Below are positions 10,465-21,001 of a stretch of 64,000 nt of DNA, in pieces. Every line of letters begins with the position of its first letter. Position 1 is the stretch's first letter. The notes below the pieces were generated by a model that saw nothing but the letters and a program-made list of their open reading frames with translations, ran no database searches and was not told where the DNA came from. This DNA is from Nemertoderma westbladi. Lineage: Eukaryota > Xenacoelomorpha > Nemertodermatida > Nemertodermatidae. The position numbers were made by a program, and so were the translations under genes. The DNA lies in the NCBI GenBank assembly GCA_032718475.1, contig JAUCBJ010002880.1:1-64000 (forward strand). The letters are read 5' to 3'.

Positions 10465-10700
10465 TCCACCTTGGCGTAGTTGGTTAAATCGGTGGCATTG
10501 AAATTACATCTCTCCTTGGGTCGTGGGTTCGATCCCATCATGGGGGCTAGGGTAGTTATCGTTTCGGCACGAATACTTTAAAGACAATAAAGAGACTTAT
10601 TAGGCAGGGCGCATCTCTTCCTTCCGTAAATGGTAGCTAAATGAGAACTGGAGTTTCCTCTGAGGAATATAGGTCTGGGGGGACCGCACTGGAAATAATT
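10465..10700 (+). mobile_element. tRNA-derived SINE-like element
   Basis: A pol III type-2 internal promoter is visible. The A box is TGGCGTAGTTGG at about 10471-10482, and the B box is GGGTTCGATCCC at about 10525-10536, with usual spacing. The T loop is one base short and the acceptor stem does not close well, so this is not a working tRNA gene. A non-tRNA body follows, including GGCAGGGCGCATCTCTTCC near 10603. The 3' limit is uncertain because I see no clear tail or flanking duplication. Confidence 0.6.
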
Positions 10701-11619
10701 ATTAAGTCTTTGTGCGTATTCCCTGACCTAACGGACAATTTTTTTGTATCACAATCCATCATTCGTCACTCGTTTCATGAAATCTTGGCGAACTTCAAGG
10801 CTATCTATCATTCTATACCACCTTGGTCAGTAATTTCTGTCATCCGTGATATATGCCGTTTGGCCCTTTCGGCACCAGAAATGTGAGTATTAGACGTAAG
10901 AGACAGGATTAAACGGGCGCAATGAAGAATGTCGTACATTAGGATGATGTATGAATGAATACGTTCGAATGTACTGTCGATGAACAATTGTCAGACTAAT
11001 AGGAACTGAATACTTTCAGTTTATATAGTGAATAATGTATACAAAGCAGAATGATTCTTACCTAACCTACCGCGTGGTGAGTCCGTAACGGAAAATTTGT
11101 GAGTCCGTAACGCTGTTCTTAAACGTTTCAGCTGCAATACAGAACATACTGTAGATACCTAATGGATGGTTTTGATTAGTTGTAAACCCAAAGGAAAATG
11201 ATTGTCAGTGCAATACACATGCGGGGTGTACTCCAAATTAAAATTTAAGTACTTTTCGTTACGGACTCACATAATTCTGTAGGCCAAATCTAAAATTTTT
11301 AAAACTTTGAATACACAATGCTACGCTGTCAATATTCAAATTTTTATCATCCATAGCTTCAAATGAATGTTGAATTTTCGGTTGGTGTAAATTACCTGTC
11401 TTATTCCGACAATTTCAATGGTAGTACTGTAAGATTATGTCAAAAATGACATGGATTAATTTCTACAAATTTGAAAATACGTAAAAAAATTTCCTCATAT
11501 TGAATGGTGAAAAACCAGTTGTTACCCTCAAGAATATTAAAAATCCGTCACTTTTATTAAAAAATTCATTCTTTCTCGTCATTTTGATACCAAAATTATG
11601 CTGATTACATGACTTTTTA

Positions 11620-12215
11620 TTTTCGACATAAGTGTTACATCAATGGTGTAATTGCCCAATACTGAAACCTAATAACAGGAAAAGTAATAGATAGGCAATA
11701 GGCCTATAGGTACGAATACTGAAACTGAAGTACTGTAGGCCTAATACTGTAGGTACATCGGTACGAAACCTAATAACATAATACATTGTTCTGAAGGCAA
11801 TAGGCCTATCAGTACGAATACTGCATGCGCCCATGTGAAGAATACTAGGATTTACTATAACATATTTGGTGCTGGAATAATTTTTTTTGGTTGACAAGGA
11901 ATTATTTTTGGGGGATGAATAATTGTTTTTGGGGGTAGAATAATTGTTTTTTTGGGGAATAATAATTGTTTTTGGGGGATGAATACCGGTAATTGTTTTT
12001 GGGGAATCAATAATAAATTGTATTTGGGGGACGAATTATTGTTTTTGGGGGATGAATAATTGTTTGTGGGGGATGAATAATTGTTTGGTTTTGGTGAGAG
12101 GGATATTTAATATTGGGGGATGTGAATTGGTGCTACAAAAAAATATATTTGTTGGAAAATAATTTATTTTAATGTTAAATCATCTAATTTGGGGTGGCAT
12201 TCAATTAGTGGCGCT
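11620..12215. repeat. G-rich tandem repeats, right arm of the foldback element
   Basis: From about 11880 to 12130, degenerate units of about 20-24 bp read TTTTTGGGGGATGAATAATTG. They are the inverted relatives of the A-rich units at 8340-8790. The inner part (11620-11880) contains several CAATAGGCCTAT-type strings. Confidence 0.7.
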
Positions 12216-12946
12216 AAAAATATAACGACAAACTACAGAACTATGGTTGTTACTGTAGGGTTGATCTATCAGTCTATGCCTACTTAGAATATATAGACTA
12301 TACTGTAGGTGATAAGGATAGGATTTAAACACGATTTAACACGGTACCGGTAATAGTTTAAAATAATATGTAAGTTAATGATAGGTCATGAACCGAATGT
12401 AATTCCTGGTGATACAAACATACATTGGAGACTTCCTTAAATAACTACTGTAGGTCATTAGCCGTAAATAATGTACAGTAGTACGGCACTTACAGAACAA
12501 CTTTCCGATTTTTAGTCACTATAACTCCACTCTACCATTAATAAACACTTTTGAATTCTTTATTTTTTAACGTTATTCTTCCCCTCGCCAATTCCATTTA
12601 ACAGTAAAATACTTATTTTCATAACTTGTTTAATTTTTACTTCGATTTAACTTAATCTCTCTTTTCACCACTTTACTTACAGCTAACTCATCTCACACGT
12701 ATTTATTCATCGGGACCCTTATGGAAACCCGGTCTACCGCATAAGGATATGTTGTAAAAAAAATAAAATATTTGTATAAAATCAAATCTTTTAAAACCTA
12801 CAATAATATGTATTTCTTTTTTCTCTTGTTTTAACAGTGAACGGTTGTAAAACGTCTTAATAAACATAATTGGTGCAACTACTACTGTACAGTATAAATT
12901 TAATTTGAGCTTGATTTTTAATTAATTTGTTAATAATAATATCTTT
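12216..12946. other. AT-rich spacer, nothing recognised
   Basis: About 730 bp of AT-rich sequence with scattered TACTGTAG and ACCGGTA strings. No gene or array is supported. Confidence 0.45.
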
Positions 12947-12969
12947 TACTACTACTACTACTACTACTA
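12947..12969. repeat. TAC microsatellite at a LINE 3' end
   Basis: Read on the minus strand this is (AGT)n immediately after the C-terminal coding sequence and stop of the minus-strand LINE. It is therefore that element's 3'-terminal repeat. The same kind of tail occurs at 16467-16480 (minus-strand LINE) and 19016-19029 (plus-strand LINE). Confidence 0.85.
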
Positions 12970-13508
12970 GGTCGAACGAACACGGACATTGGAAATGAGA
13001 TCCTTACAGGCTTCCCGATTCTCCATAGTTGTCACAATTTCGTTTCTCTCAAGATCAGTATCCCTTTCAAGTTGATCTATATATGATATGGCCGGTCGTC
13101 CACGACTACGCTTTCCATGAGTTGGTTGCCAGATAAGTAGATCTGGTATGACTTCGTCTTTACTTCTCCAGCAGCAGCAGTGCCCACTGAATCATAATCT
13201 GCGTTCACGGAGGGTGGTTGATACAGGTGGTATTGTACCATAAAGCTCGGCGTTTGTCATGTGTTGTCTCCAGCTGATGTTTAGGGCTGCCCTTAGTAGT
13301 CTTGTGTAGCAACCATCAATTCGGTGTTCAAATTAGTTCCTAACTTCTATGTCCTTTTTGCTACTCTCTATCCATGACCCAAAAGGTACTGGAAGTCGTC
13401 GACCTTCCTTAGTTGATAATTATCAATTGTTGTCAAGTTTCTCTTAACCTTAAATGTCATGAATTCGGTCTTTGTACCATTTATATGCAATCCAACCTCC
13501 TTAGCAGC

Positions 13509-13742
13509 TGTATCATGCATATAAGTGTGGAGGCCCAACAGATATAGTCAGCGCTTCTCCACAGCCCAGACGAGTGCGAGCAGCTCCAGCTCCACCATCA
13601 CGTACCAGGATTCAGTGTCGGTGACGAACCGAGATCCGCACTCGACGAGTCGCCAGGAGTGGCGCTGGAGCAGCGCGTATCCGAGGCCGTGTAATCGCAA
13701 GGCGTCCGTCTCCTTCACACTGCGCCATGTATCATGCATATA
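13509..13742 (-). mobile_element. Ty3/gypsy RNase H fragment flanked by a 15-bp direct repeat
   Basis: Minus-strand translation of about 13515-13720 gives the RNase H block of a Ty3/gypsy polyprotein: TDALRLHGLGYALLQ, CGSRFVTDTESWY and ELELLALVWAVEK. A TGA stop follows, then LYLLGLHT. Only about 60 codons are present, so it is a fragment of an LTR retrotransposon pol gene. The direct repeat TGTATCATGCATATA lies on both sides (13509-13523 and 13728-13742) and looks like a target-site duplication of the LINE in which it sits. A pol fragment with its own flanking duplication suggests insertion of a cDNA piece or filler DNA in repair. The block from 13743 to about 13905 is of unknown origin and also replaces LINE sequence. 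Confidence 0.72.
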
Positions 13743-15060
13743 TCGCATATAATATATGGTACCGGTACACCAACTACAGTAGGGCCGTGGCTTCATGTAG
13801 GCCGCGGTGTACAGTACTACAGCAAGAGAACCTAAAGACAAAAAAATTCGCCTAGCGCCATCTACAGGTAGCAAGACGTAATAAATCGTAATAAAATAAA
13901 GGCGCAATTACAAATAGTAATGGCGCCAATGTGTCACCTTGCAGCACGCCAGCCAGGATTGAGAAGAACTCAGTTTCACCATCTGGTAAGAGTACCTGGG
14001 CTTCTGTGTCACAATATAATAATCCAATGCCAGCCACAATTACCTCTCGTATTCCATAAGCTCTTAGAATTTCCAGCATTTTACCTCTATGGATTGAGTC
14101 GAATGCTTTCTATGTCAGGTCTAATTCTATATAGAATCATTTTGTTGTATATTTTGGTTGCTACCACAATCATACAGATCCCACGATAGTTTGTTGGTAC
14201 ACCGAGGTCTCCTTTCTTAGGGGGAATTGGTGGTGGTTTTTCCCCTTTCAGCATCCGATTGCAAACAACCAATACTGGTCTTTTTAGCACTCCTGGTTTC
14301 CATACCTCCACTGGGATTTCATCTAATCCACTCGATTTATGATTGGACATGGTTTTAATGCTTCTTTGGAGTTCCGCAGGTGTGAAGTCCCCTGTTTCTA
14401 TAGTTAGCGTCTCGTCATATATTTTCCTTGTAGGGCTGACCTCGATGTTTGGTGGCTGCCCAAGCAAGTTGCTGAAGTGATATTTCCATTTCCCAACACG
14501 TTCTTAAGGACTATCAGCTTTGAGGCGCTTTGAGACGGAAACGTCAAACTTCTACTGTGTAAGCATCCTTTATTGCATTGTCAGTTCTGAGTTTCTCCCA
14601 GTCATAGTTGATTCGCTTGCTTGTCATGGGTTTGCTGGCTCTCAAACTGAGTCAGATCTCTGCAGTCACAATTCTGTTGTGAGAACCAATTAGGTTGAAC
14701 GAACTGTATGCCTCGCAGTTAATCATGCTGTTTCTCCACTTTTTGTATATAAGGATGTAATCCAGTTGTGCTTTGGTTCTATTAGGGTATTGAAAGGTCC
14801 ATCCCTTACTCTTTTCGAATGTGGTGTTTGTTGTTATCAATTCACATTCTTCCTTTATGTCTACGAGTAAGCACCAATTTCTGTTCGAACTGGTGTTATA
14901 GGTGTAACCCTTGATGTCTTCTGGGCCAATTTGAGCATTCTGGTCACCACCAATAACTTTGACGTTGTGTTTCGGAAATTTCCTTTAGAAGTCCAGTCAG
15001 ATCTTCATAAAACTTGACTGCTTGTTCTGGCTCTGAGGCATTGGTTGGACCGTTTATAGA

Positions 15061-15365
15061 TTCGTGCAAATCGGCTTAGCAGAATTCCTAACTCCACCAA
15101 TTGATGCATTGGCCGAATTTCTTACTGCTGAGCTTGTTACTTACGTCCATCCATTTCCAATGTCATTTCCAATATCTTTTAGCAGTCTTTAATTTTAATA
15201 TTCAGATTTTCAGAGTCAGTAATTTTTAATTTGGTAACAATATATTTTTTAGGGGTCCGACAAATTAATTTTTTAGCAGCTTTAAACATTTTTGATTCTT
15301 TACTATGCATATTTTATTTAATTTGACTTTATCCCACCACCACATCATCAGGATATTACTGTAAG
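15061..15365. other. Spacer between LINE fragments
   Basis: The left part, to about 15170, may be further 5' sequence of the minus-strand LINE, but it is too decayed to be sure. The rest is AT-rich with no supported feature. Confidence 0.4.
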
Positions 15366-15504
15366 TTCGCCTAAATTGGAACTAGATTTGCCAAAATTGG
15401 AACTAAATTCATTTCCATTGGCAGATTGGAACTAAATTCGCCAAAATTGGAACTAAATTCGCCAAAATTGGAACTAAATCCTTTTCCATTGGAACTAAAT
15501 TCGC
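15366..15504. repeat. Short tandem repeat of about 21 bp
   Basis: Degenerate copies of GCCAAAATTGGAACTAAATT are repeated about six times, with inserts of TTTCCATTGG type. Confidence 0.85.
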
Positions 15505-15621
15505 ATGAGGCATAATTTGAAACTTAGTACGGGAAATCTTTCAATTGGCCTACAATTATTTTTTTCAATGTATTTTTGTAGCTAGCAAAAAGAACGAGCT
15601 AAATAAATTAAAGCTAAAACT

Positions 15622-16345
15622 AAATCCTTATAAACAAAAAGTGGAGAAACAGTATGATCAACTGCGAGGCATACAGCTCGTTCAACCTAATTGGTTCGGA
15701 CCACAGAATTGTGACTGCAGAGATCAGACTCAGTTTGAGAGCCAGCAAACCCAGGACAAGCAAGCAAATCAACTATGACTGGGAGAAAATCAGAACTGAC
15801 AATGCAGTAAAGGATGCTTACACAGTAGAAGTTCAAAACCGCTTTGAAGCACTTCAGTCAATGGATGAAGACCAGTCCACCGATTCAATATACCAGAATA
15901 TAATAACAGCCCACAAGGAATCAGCTAAGTGGCATATCCCCCAGAATCCCAAACGAAAACAATATGTGCCATGGCAAAACTCTGAGGTTACTTGTAAGAG
16001 AGAAGATCTTAAGATAGCCTACAAAGTAAAAACCGAACAACAAACAACCGAAAACATTAACAAGGTGGAGAAAGCTAAGGACGATCTTAAATTGCCTACA
16101 ACATCAGCCAGGAAACGTACATACAGGATAAAATTGAAGCAATTACAACTGCTCACATACAGCAACAATCAAGACTTACCTGGCAAACTGTAAATGAGGT
16201 ATCTGGTCGGAAAAGTTGTGCAAAGGGGCGCCTCAAAGCCGATAGTCCTGAAGAACGTGTTGGGAAGTGGAAAAATCACTTCAGCAACTTGCTTGGGCAG
16301 CCACCAAAACATCGAGGTCAGCCCTACAAACTGAAACTGTGAGAA
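15622..16345 (+). pseudogene. RTE-like LINE fragment (copy 2), endonuclease C-terminus and linker
   Basis: This plus-strand fragment is a close relative of copy 1 (12947-15060) in opposite orientation. From 15654 it reads MINCEAYSSFNLIGSDHRIV, where SDH is the endonuclease active-site motif, then a linker with NYDWEKIRTDNAVKDAY. A stop closes the frame at 16193. Sequence related to copy 1 continues to about 16325 (the GGGCAGCCACCAAAACATCG stretch). Both ends are truncated and no tail or RT follows. It shows the linker that copy 1 has lost. Confidence 0.8.
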
Positions 16346-16466
16346 CTGTGAAACTGCTAGACAGCTAGACTATTAATAAAGTCCTGAAGTCAGACAGTTA
16401 CCGGTAATATGTTAAAATGTCTGACTAATCGACACAACCTGCCGGCGACAGGCAGACAGGTACCGG
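16346..16466. other. Short spacer between two LINE fragments
   Basis: About 120 bp lies between the plus-strand fragment and the 3' end of the minus-strand LINE at 16467. No feature is supported. Confidence 0.4.
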
Positions 16467-19400
16467 TACTACTACTACTAGGATCGGCATGCTGCATTGC
16501 AGGAGGACAGTAGGTAGGGTCAGGATGGAGGCCCCCAAAGAGGAATGAGCATAGTGTCTGCTGACAAGAGTACTGATAAGAGTGTCTGGTTGGAGATGTG
16601 TGCATTGTACTTGACACAATGAACCCGGCGTAGCATTCTTGTGAATGTGCCATCTAGAGATTTGGTGTCCTCAGCAGTTAGAGTCCAGCATGGGCTCCCA
16701 TAGATGAGTACTGGAACTAATGCTGCTCTAAATAATCGGACCTTAAATTTCCAATTAATTCTCGGTGACTTCCAAATCCTAGAAAGCCTATTCAAGGCTG
16801 CCCATGCCTTTCCCTTATGAATTTGAAGGTCCTCACCTGACTTACGGATCCATGATCCCAGGTAACAGAAGTCGTCCACATGCTCACCTTTATTTGAGCT
16901 TGAGCTTATGCTCATCCGGTCAGAGACTTGCTGAGGACTTTCAAAGTTAACTGTCAAAATTTTGGTCTTTCTGGCAGTCTGGAGTTATTAATAAAAAGAC
17001 CAACACTAGAAGCAGCCTGTTCTAATGAGCTGAGGAGCCATTGAGCTCCCTCTAGTGATTCTGAGAGTACTCCAAACTCATCAACAAAGTCTAGATTAGT
17101 TAGGTACTTGGAAGGATTTCCTCGACTTCTGGAGCCAGATGGTGGAGTCATCATCACCACATCATCATTATGATGATCTATGGACATGCGTAGAACATAG
17201 TCAACCACAATTATGAACAAGAATGGTGCAATAAGTGTGTCTCCCTGGAGGACGCCCCATAACACTTCAATGGTTCTGTGTCACCGTCAACAGTAGACAA
17301 AAGTGTTGTGGAACCATCGTATACTGATCTGATCGCTGCATTTCTGAACAAAACCATAATATTACATCTCTGATTGCTGCAATCATTTCATCAGGAATCC
17401 CATATAATGAAAGTATGCTGAACATACATGAGCGAGAGACTGAATCAAAGGCCTTTAAGAAGTCAACAAAGATATCAGATGCCTGTCTTTCTTTTTTGAT
17501 AACTCTTAAATTATCCTTCTAACTGTCTTAAGTGCCATAATAGGCTCCATGGTCCCACGACCTTTATGGAACCCATTCTGATTTCCACGGAGCAGTCTCT
17601 CAATGGGATCCCTGATGCGATTTAATAGAATTCTATTGTATAGCTTTGCAGCAATCGAGTCGAGATCAATGAGATTCCCCGAAAAGAACCATGCATAGAG
17701 TGTTAGGTTGCCCTTCTTGGGAACTGGCACGAACATATTTGTTTTCATTTCTTGTGGGACTCTTGTTGTTCGGTACATGACTACTATGATGGGATAGATG
17801 AGCTTTAAACACTCAGGTATTTTAAAGACCTCAGGGGGAACACCATCTACTCCACTGGTACGATTGGTCTTAGTGCTCTTTGCAGCAGCCTTCACTTCTG
17901 CAAAAGAGATATCGCCAAGGGGAATATCTGGGAGTACAGACTCAGACACTTTTACTTCTATAAAGTTATCAGGCAATACCCTGTCATTATTGATGAGCTT
18001 TTCAAAGTGGGCCTTCCAACCATTGAGGCGATCGGCTGGTGATTCAGCCTTAACCTTGGTGGTTGGTTGGCTTTTCCGCCCAGTAGGCAAGTTGATCGAT
18101 TTCCATACCTGGGATGATTGCCTGCTGTCGTCAGCATCATTGATGGCATCAACCTGTTGGTTTATAGCTCCTGTAGATTAACAGAGTACTGCCTGTTCAG
18201 GGACCTAGATGCAGCATTAACTGCATTCTTGAGCCGCTGTCAGGCTGTAGTCTGTTTGAGTCGGGACTCTTTCTGTGCCTTATAGAGGTCATTTCGGCAC
18301 TTCTGAATTTTGTGGGCAGTCCAGGGGGCCCTTTTCCTGTTTCAAGGGTAGGCCCTATACAGGAACTGTTTCTGCAGCTGCTAACTTAACTGCTTCTGTG
18401 AAGCCAGTATAGCCCTCGCAGTGATCTGCTGCCTCAGAGGCAAGAACCTCATACCTGTTGCTCAGCTGTAGAGTGATGCTGGATCTCACACTTGCAACTT
18501 GGCTGTTGCAACAGGAGAGGACCATAAGTCATGCCGCAGCAAGGCATATTTCATTGTTCTGCTAGCAAGCAGACAAATAAGTCTTACCTTGGCCACAATA
18601 ATACAGTGATCACTGGATAAGGGTCGAAGTGTAAATGCCCTACGAAACAGAATATGGTCTATCTGGGACTTGTGACCACTGGGTCCACTATGAGTCCATC
18701 TCCATTAACATTGGAGGTGTTTCATTGGTTCCCCCAAGCTTGACACTAGAACAAAATCGCCTCCGCTTTGCAGGACATTGCTTTCGCCGTGAGGACCAGC
18801 CAGTGCATAATCTTGTACTTTGGCAGCCTCATGGAGTGAATAAGCATGGTGGACAGCCCATGACTTTCTTGAGACGCATCTTAAAGGACACTGGCCTTAA
18901 AGATGCGGATGATCTAGCAAATGTCATGGGTGATAGGGAGTTGTGGCGGTGCAATTTTGTTGGCAAACCGGCACAGCATTCTTAAAAATGCAGCTGCAAT
19001 GCAGCATGCCGATCCTAGTAGTAGTAGTATCTCCATAGCTTTCCAGTCTGCCAGTTCGCTTCTTGAACTGGTTCCAGCCGAAAATAATCCATTTCCAGAG
19101 ATAAAATCCTGAAGATGGACGGAATTTCGGTTTAACACTATTATTGCTATTATAGACCCAGGACGATGATGTAAGTGATTGATGCAGACTTGCATTAAAG
19201 TCCCCCAGGAATGTTAAGAATGCATGCTGATCCACTCCATCAGTAGCTGCTTGTAGATTGTGGTAGAAATTTTCCTCCTCCTCTACAGGGGCAACACTAG
19301 TTGGAGAGTAGCACACAATCAGAACCACCTTAGGAAACTTCTTAGCCAGTCTTCCAGAACATGAGAAGTGGCAATGGATGTTGCGGTTAGAGATTTGGTC

Positions 19401-19670
19401 TATTTTGTCCAATGCTTCATGTGCAGTTGGATTCATCTGTAGACCAATTCCACCATTGCCAGTTGCCACTACAACCACTATCATCTGTTGATGCGAGGGC
19501 GAGTCGCCAACCGCCCCCCCCATGTCCTTAATCAGAACCTCATCAGTCTGTCCAGTCTGCATTCGGTGCTCTTGAACACCCACTGTGCTAAGAGAAAGCT
19601 TATCTGCCAAGGCAGCCAGCTCACCTTGTCGCATTGCATTGGGGACCCGAGTGTTAGGGTGTTAACTGAC
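16467..19670 (-). pseudogene. RTE-like LINE (copy 3), nearly complete but dead
   Basis: On the minus strand the order is endonuclease, RT, C-terminal domain and (AGT)n tail. The endonuclease (about 19665-18600) has STVGVQEHRM and FLGDFNASL and later SSDHCIIVAKV. The RT (18090-16954) has SGVDGVPPEVF, PVPKKGNL, GFHKGRGTMEPI and LQGDTLIAPFLFIIVVDYV. The C-terminal part (16957-16520) has DDFCYLGSWI, LFRAALVPVLIYG and MLRRVH. The catalytic palm motif, normally F-A-D-D, reads DFVDEF near residues 58-63 of the frame 17265-16954, so catalysis would be lost. There are several frameshifts and stops (for example near 17270-17510 and 18180-18600). Another LINE end is inserted in the endonuclease at 18706-19028. 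The tail is at 16467-16480. Confidence 0.88.
18706..19028 (+). mobile_element. 5'-truncated LINE 3' end nested in copy 3, with 8-bp target-site duplication
   Basis: This insert reads on the plus strand. It encodes only the C-terminal tail of a related LINE (LRFAGHCFRREDQPVHN, LVLWQPHG, LKDTGLKDADDL and DRELWRCNF) and ends at 19028 with CCGATCCTAGTAGTAGTAGT, the same 3' end as copy 3 at 16467-16495. The 8-bp repeat ATCTCCAT flanks it at 18698-18705 and 19029-19036. Removing the insert and one repeat nearly restores the host endonuclease. This is a classic target-primed insertion of a 5'-truncated copy. Confidence 0.85.
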
Positions 19671-19985
19671 TGACTGAGGCTAGTCTAGTGACTTTCCTCA
19701 GATTCGGTAAAGACTGACCTTGGAATTATTGTCAGATTATCTTCTCAGTAGTAATATGGTACCGGTAATGAACTCTTTACTTCACATGTTACCGGTCAAC
19801 CGGTTACCGGTAGATATTAATTTGTAGGCCTACACAGGACATAGAGACAGCAGCACAGGAAACAGGCTGACAGCGACAGGCCGTATGCGTACAGCCTACA
19901 GCCGTACTGACAATCTTGAATGTGGAAGGAGGAACGGACACCAGCAGGCAGCATATAGCTGTATAGGCCTAATGCTGTAGGCCTA
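19671..19985. other. 5' flank of the DIDO1/PHF3-like gene
   Basis: This is the region upstream of the proposed start codon. It contains several ACCGGT and AGGCCTA strings. The promoter and 5' UTR should lie here, but I cannot place a TATA box, initiator or transcription start. The minus-strand frame at 19817-20038 is not supported. Confidence 0.4.
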
Positions 19986-20093
19986 ATGGATATGGAAGAT
20001 GACGGAGATTCTTTTGTGTTGCCGAGCGGAGAAGACACATCCGATAAACGACGGAAGTCGAACAGACGGAGTGCTGGTATTACGAGAAATAAG
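19986..20093 (+). CDS. DIDO1/PHF3-like gene, exon 1 (proposed first coding exon)
   Basis: The ATG at 19986 opens 36 codons (MDMEDDGDSF, then LPSGEDTSDKRRKSNRRSAG) that end at AAG followed by GTCAGG, a usable 5' splice site in phase 0. A second ATG lies two codons on. The peptide is acidic then basic, as expected for a disordered nuclear protein N-terminus, and has no domain. It is tied to the gene by position, strand, phase 0 and the absence of another candidate first exon. Intron 1 is 20094-21001. Non-coding upstream exons are possible. Less certain than the PHD exons. Confidence 0.6.
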
Positions 20094-21001
20094 GTCAGGT
20101 TACGTTAGGTTACTGGGTTAGAACCTTAGCCTACTTAGACTAGTAGATAACAGTTGATCTGTTGAATACAGCATTATCTGATTACCGCTACCGGTCCGTT
20201 TGTATCTCCTCTGCGGTCTCTCGAGTCAGAGAGTTGACATTGACAGGTCCTGAATCCTGATGTCACAGTTGAGTCTACAGGCCAGTCATTTAGAATTCTG
20301 GATTAGGCCTATTGTACCGGTAATTGAGGTAACGGTACGGCAGCCGCCAGCCGGCATCTGATTCCATGATTTTCTTTTTACCAGCACCATTTTCTGCATT
20401 AATTTCATTCTGGTGCGCTCAACGAGTTCTCCATGTGTTTGGTAATTATACACTAAAAACAATACAAGAATACCAGTGACTATCACCTTTCCCTTATCCG
20501 ACTGAATCAGTTGTAATTAGGCTAACCAATTGCTACTGTTGAGACTGGGGGTCCTGCGTGTTCGGGTCAGACAGAGGTAGCGGATACATAACTATCTACC
20601 GGTACCTGTACTCAAATAATTATTATCAAGCTTAAACTGTTAAACAAAACTGTAATAATTGAATATTTTATATAAAATTATCTTATATCATAATATATAG
20701 GCCTATTTTACTTATATAACAATAATCTTTTGCGAAATAGCACTTCCCGTATCGTTGCCATTCTTCACATTAGTCGTAATTTTTTTCATATCAATAGAAA
20801 GCTTGAGTTGCAATCAGAAAGTGGCACTATATTACGGGTCATGGTGTATAATGTCCGTATGTTCAAATATTGGTTATACTGTTATGTTACTCCAAGTATA
20901 GTGAAACCCTATCCGACTTAGTTGACTGTAATTTCTAGTAAACCCTACAGAGATATTTATATACCTACATAAATAATTCTTATCATGATATCGTTTTTCA
21001 G
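20094..21001 (+). other. Intron 1
   Basis: A 908-bp intron starts GTCAGG and ends TTTTTCAG. It holds AT-rich sequence and ACCGGT strings, with no array. Small frames inside it are not supported. Confidence 0.55.

Larger units (their letters stand above)
8290..12215. mobile_element. Probable foldback (FB/TU-like) element with repeat-bearing inverted arms
   Basis: The outer flanks (8290-8895 and the reverse complement of 11620-12215) are recognisably similar though diverged. Going inward, each starts with a CACCCCAAAT block (near 8388 on the left, 12200 on the right). Next comes a tandem array of about 22-bp CCCCCAAAACAAAT-type units (left) or its inverted relative (right). Then come an AGGCCT-rich stretch and an AGGGCAATTCCATC / TGGGCAATTACACCAT block. 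Between the arms lie a strong hairpin (9735-10193), a SINE-like insertion and seven copies of a GTTACGGACTCAC motif. Long inverted repeats made partly of short tandem repeats are the hallmark of Drosophila FB and sea-urchin TU elements. No transposase is visible. The limits are approximate, and arm similarity was judged by eye. Confidence 0.5.
12947..15060 (-). pseudogene. Degraded RTE-like LINE (copy 1): endonuclease, RT and C-terminal parts
   Basis: Pieces of one non-LTR element are readable in order on the minus strand. The APE-type endonuclease shows KVIGGDQNAQIG and LDYILIYKKW (about 14975-14700). RT fingers show GLDEIPVEVW and NYRGICM (14087-14467), and the palm shows GVLQGDTLAPLLFVI (about 13950-13905). 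The C-terminal part has VDDFQYLLGSWI, LRAALNISW and GKRSRGRPA (about 13420-13050). It ends in an (AGT)n tail at 12969-12947. Several frameshifts and stops are present, the middle of the RT with the catalytic FADD block is missing (replaced by foreign sequence at 13509-13905), and part of the endonuclease-RT linker near 14530 is deleted relative to the plus-strand relative at 15622-16345. RTE-like affiliation rests on the QGDTLAP and C-terminal motifs and is moderately sure. Confidence 0.82.

Noticed and set aside
10465-10545. Functional tRNA gene
   Set aside because: A and B boxes are present, but the T loop is one base short, the acceptor stem does not pair and a SINE-like body follows.
13855-13872. 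CTCF-like or YY1-like site (GCGCCATCTACAGG)
   Set aside because: It is a single short match inside filler sequence of a broken LINE, with no further support.
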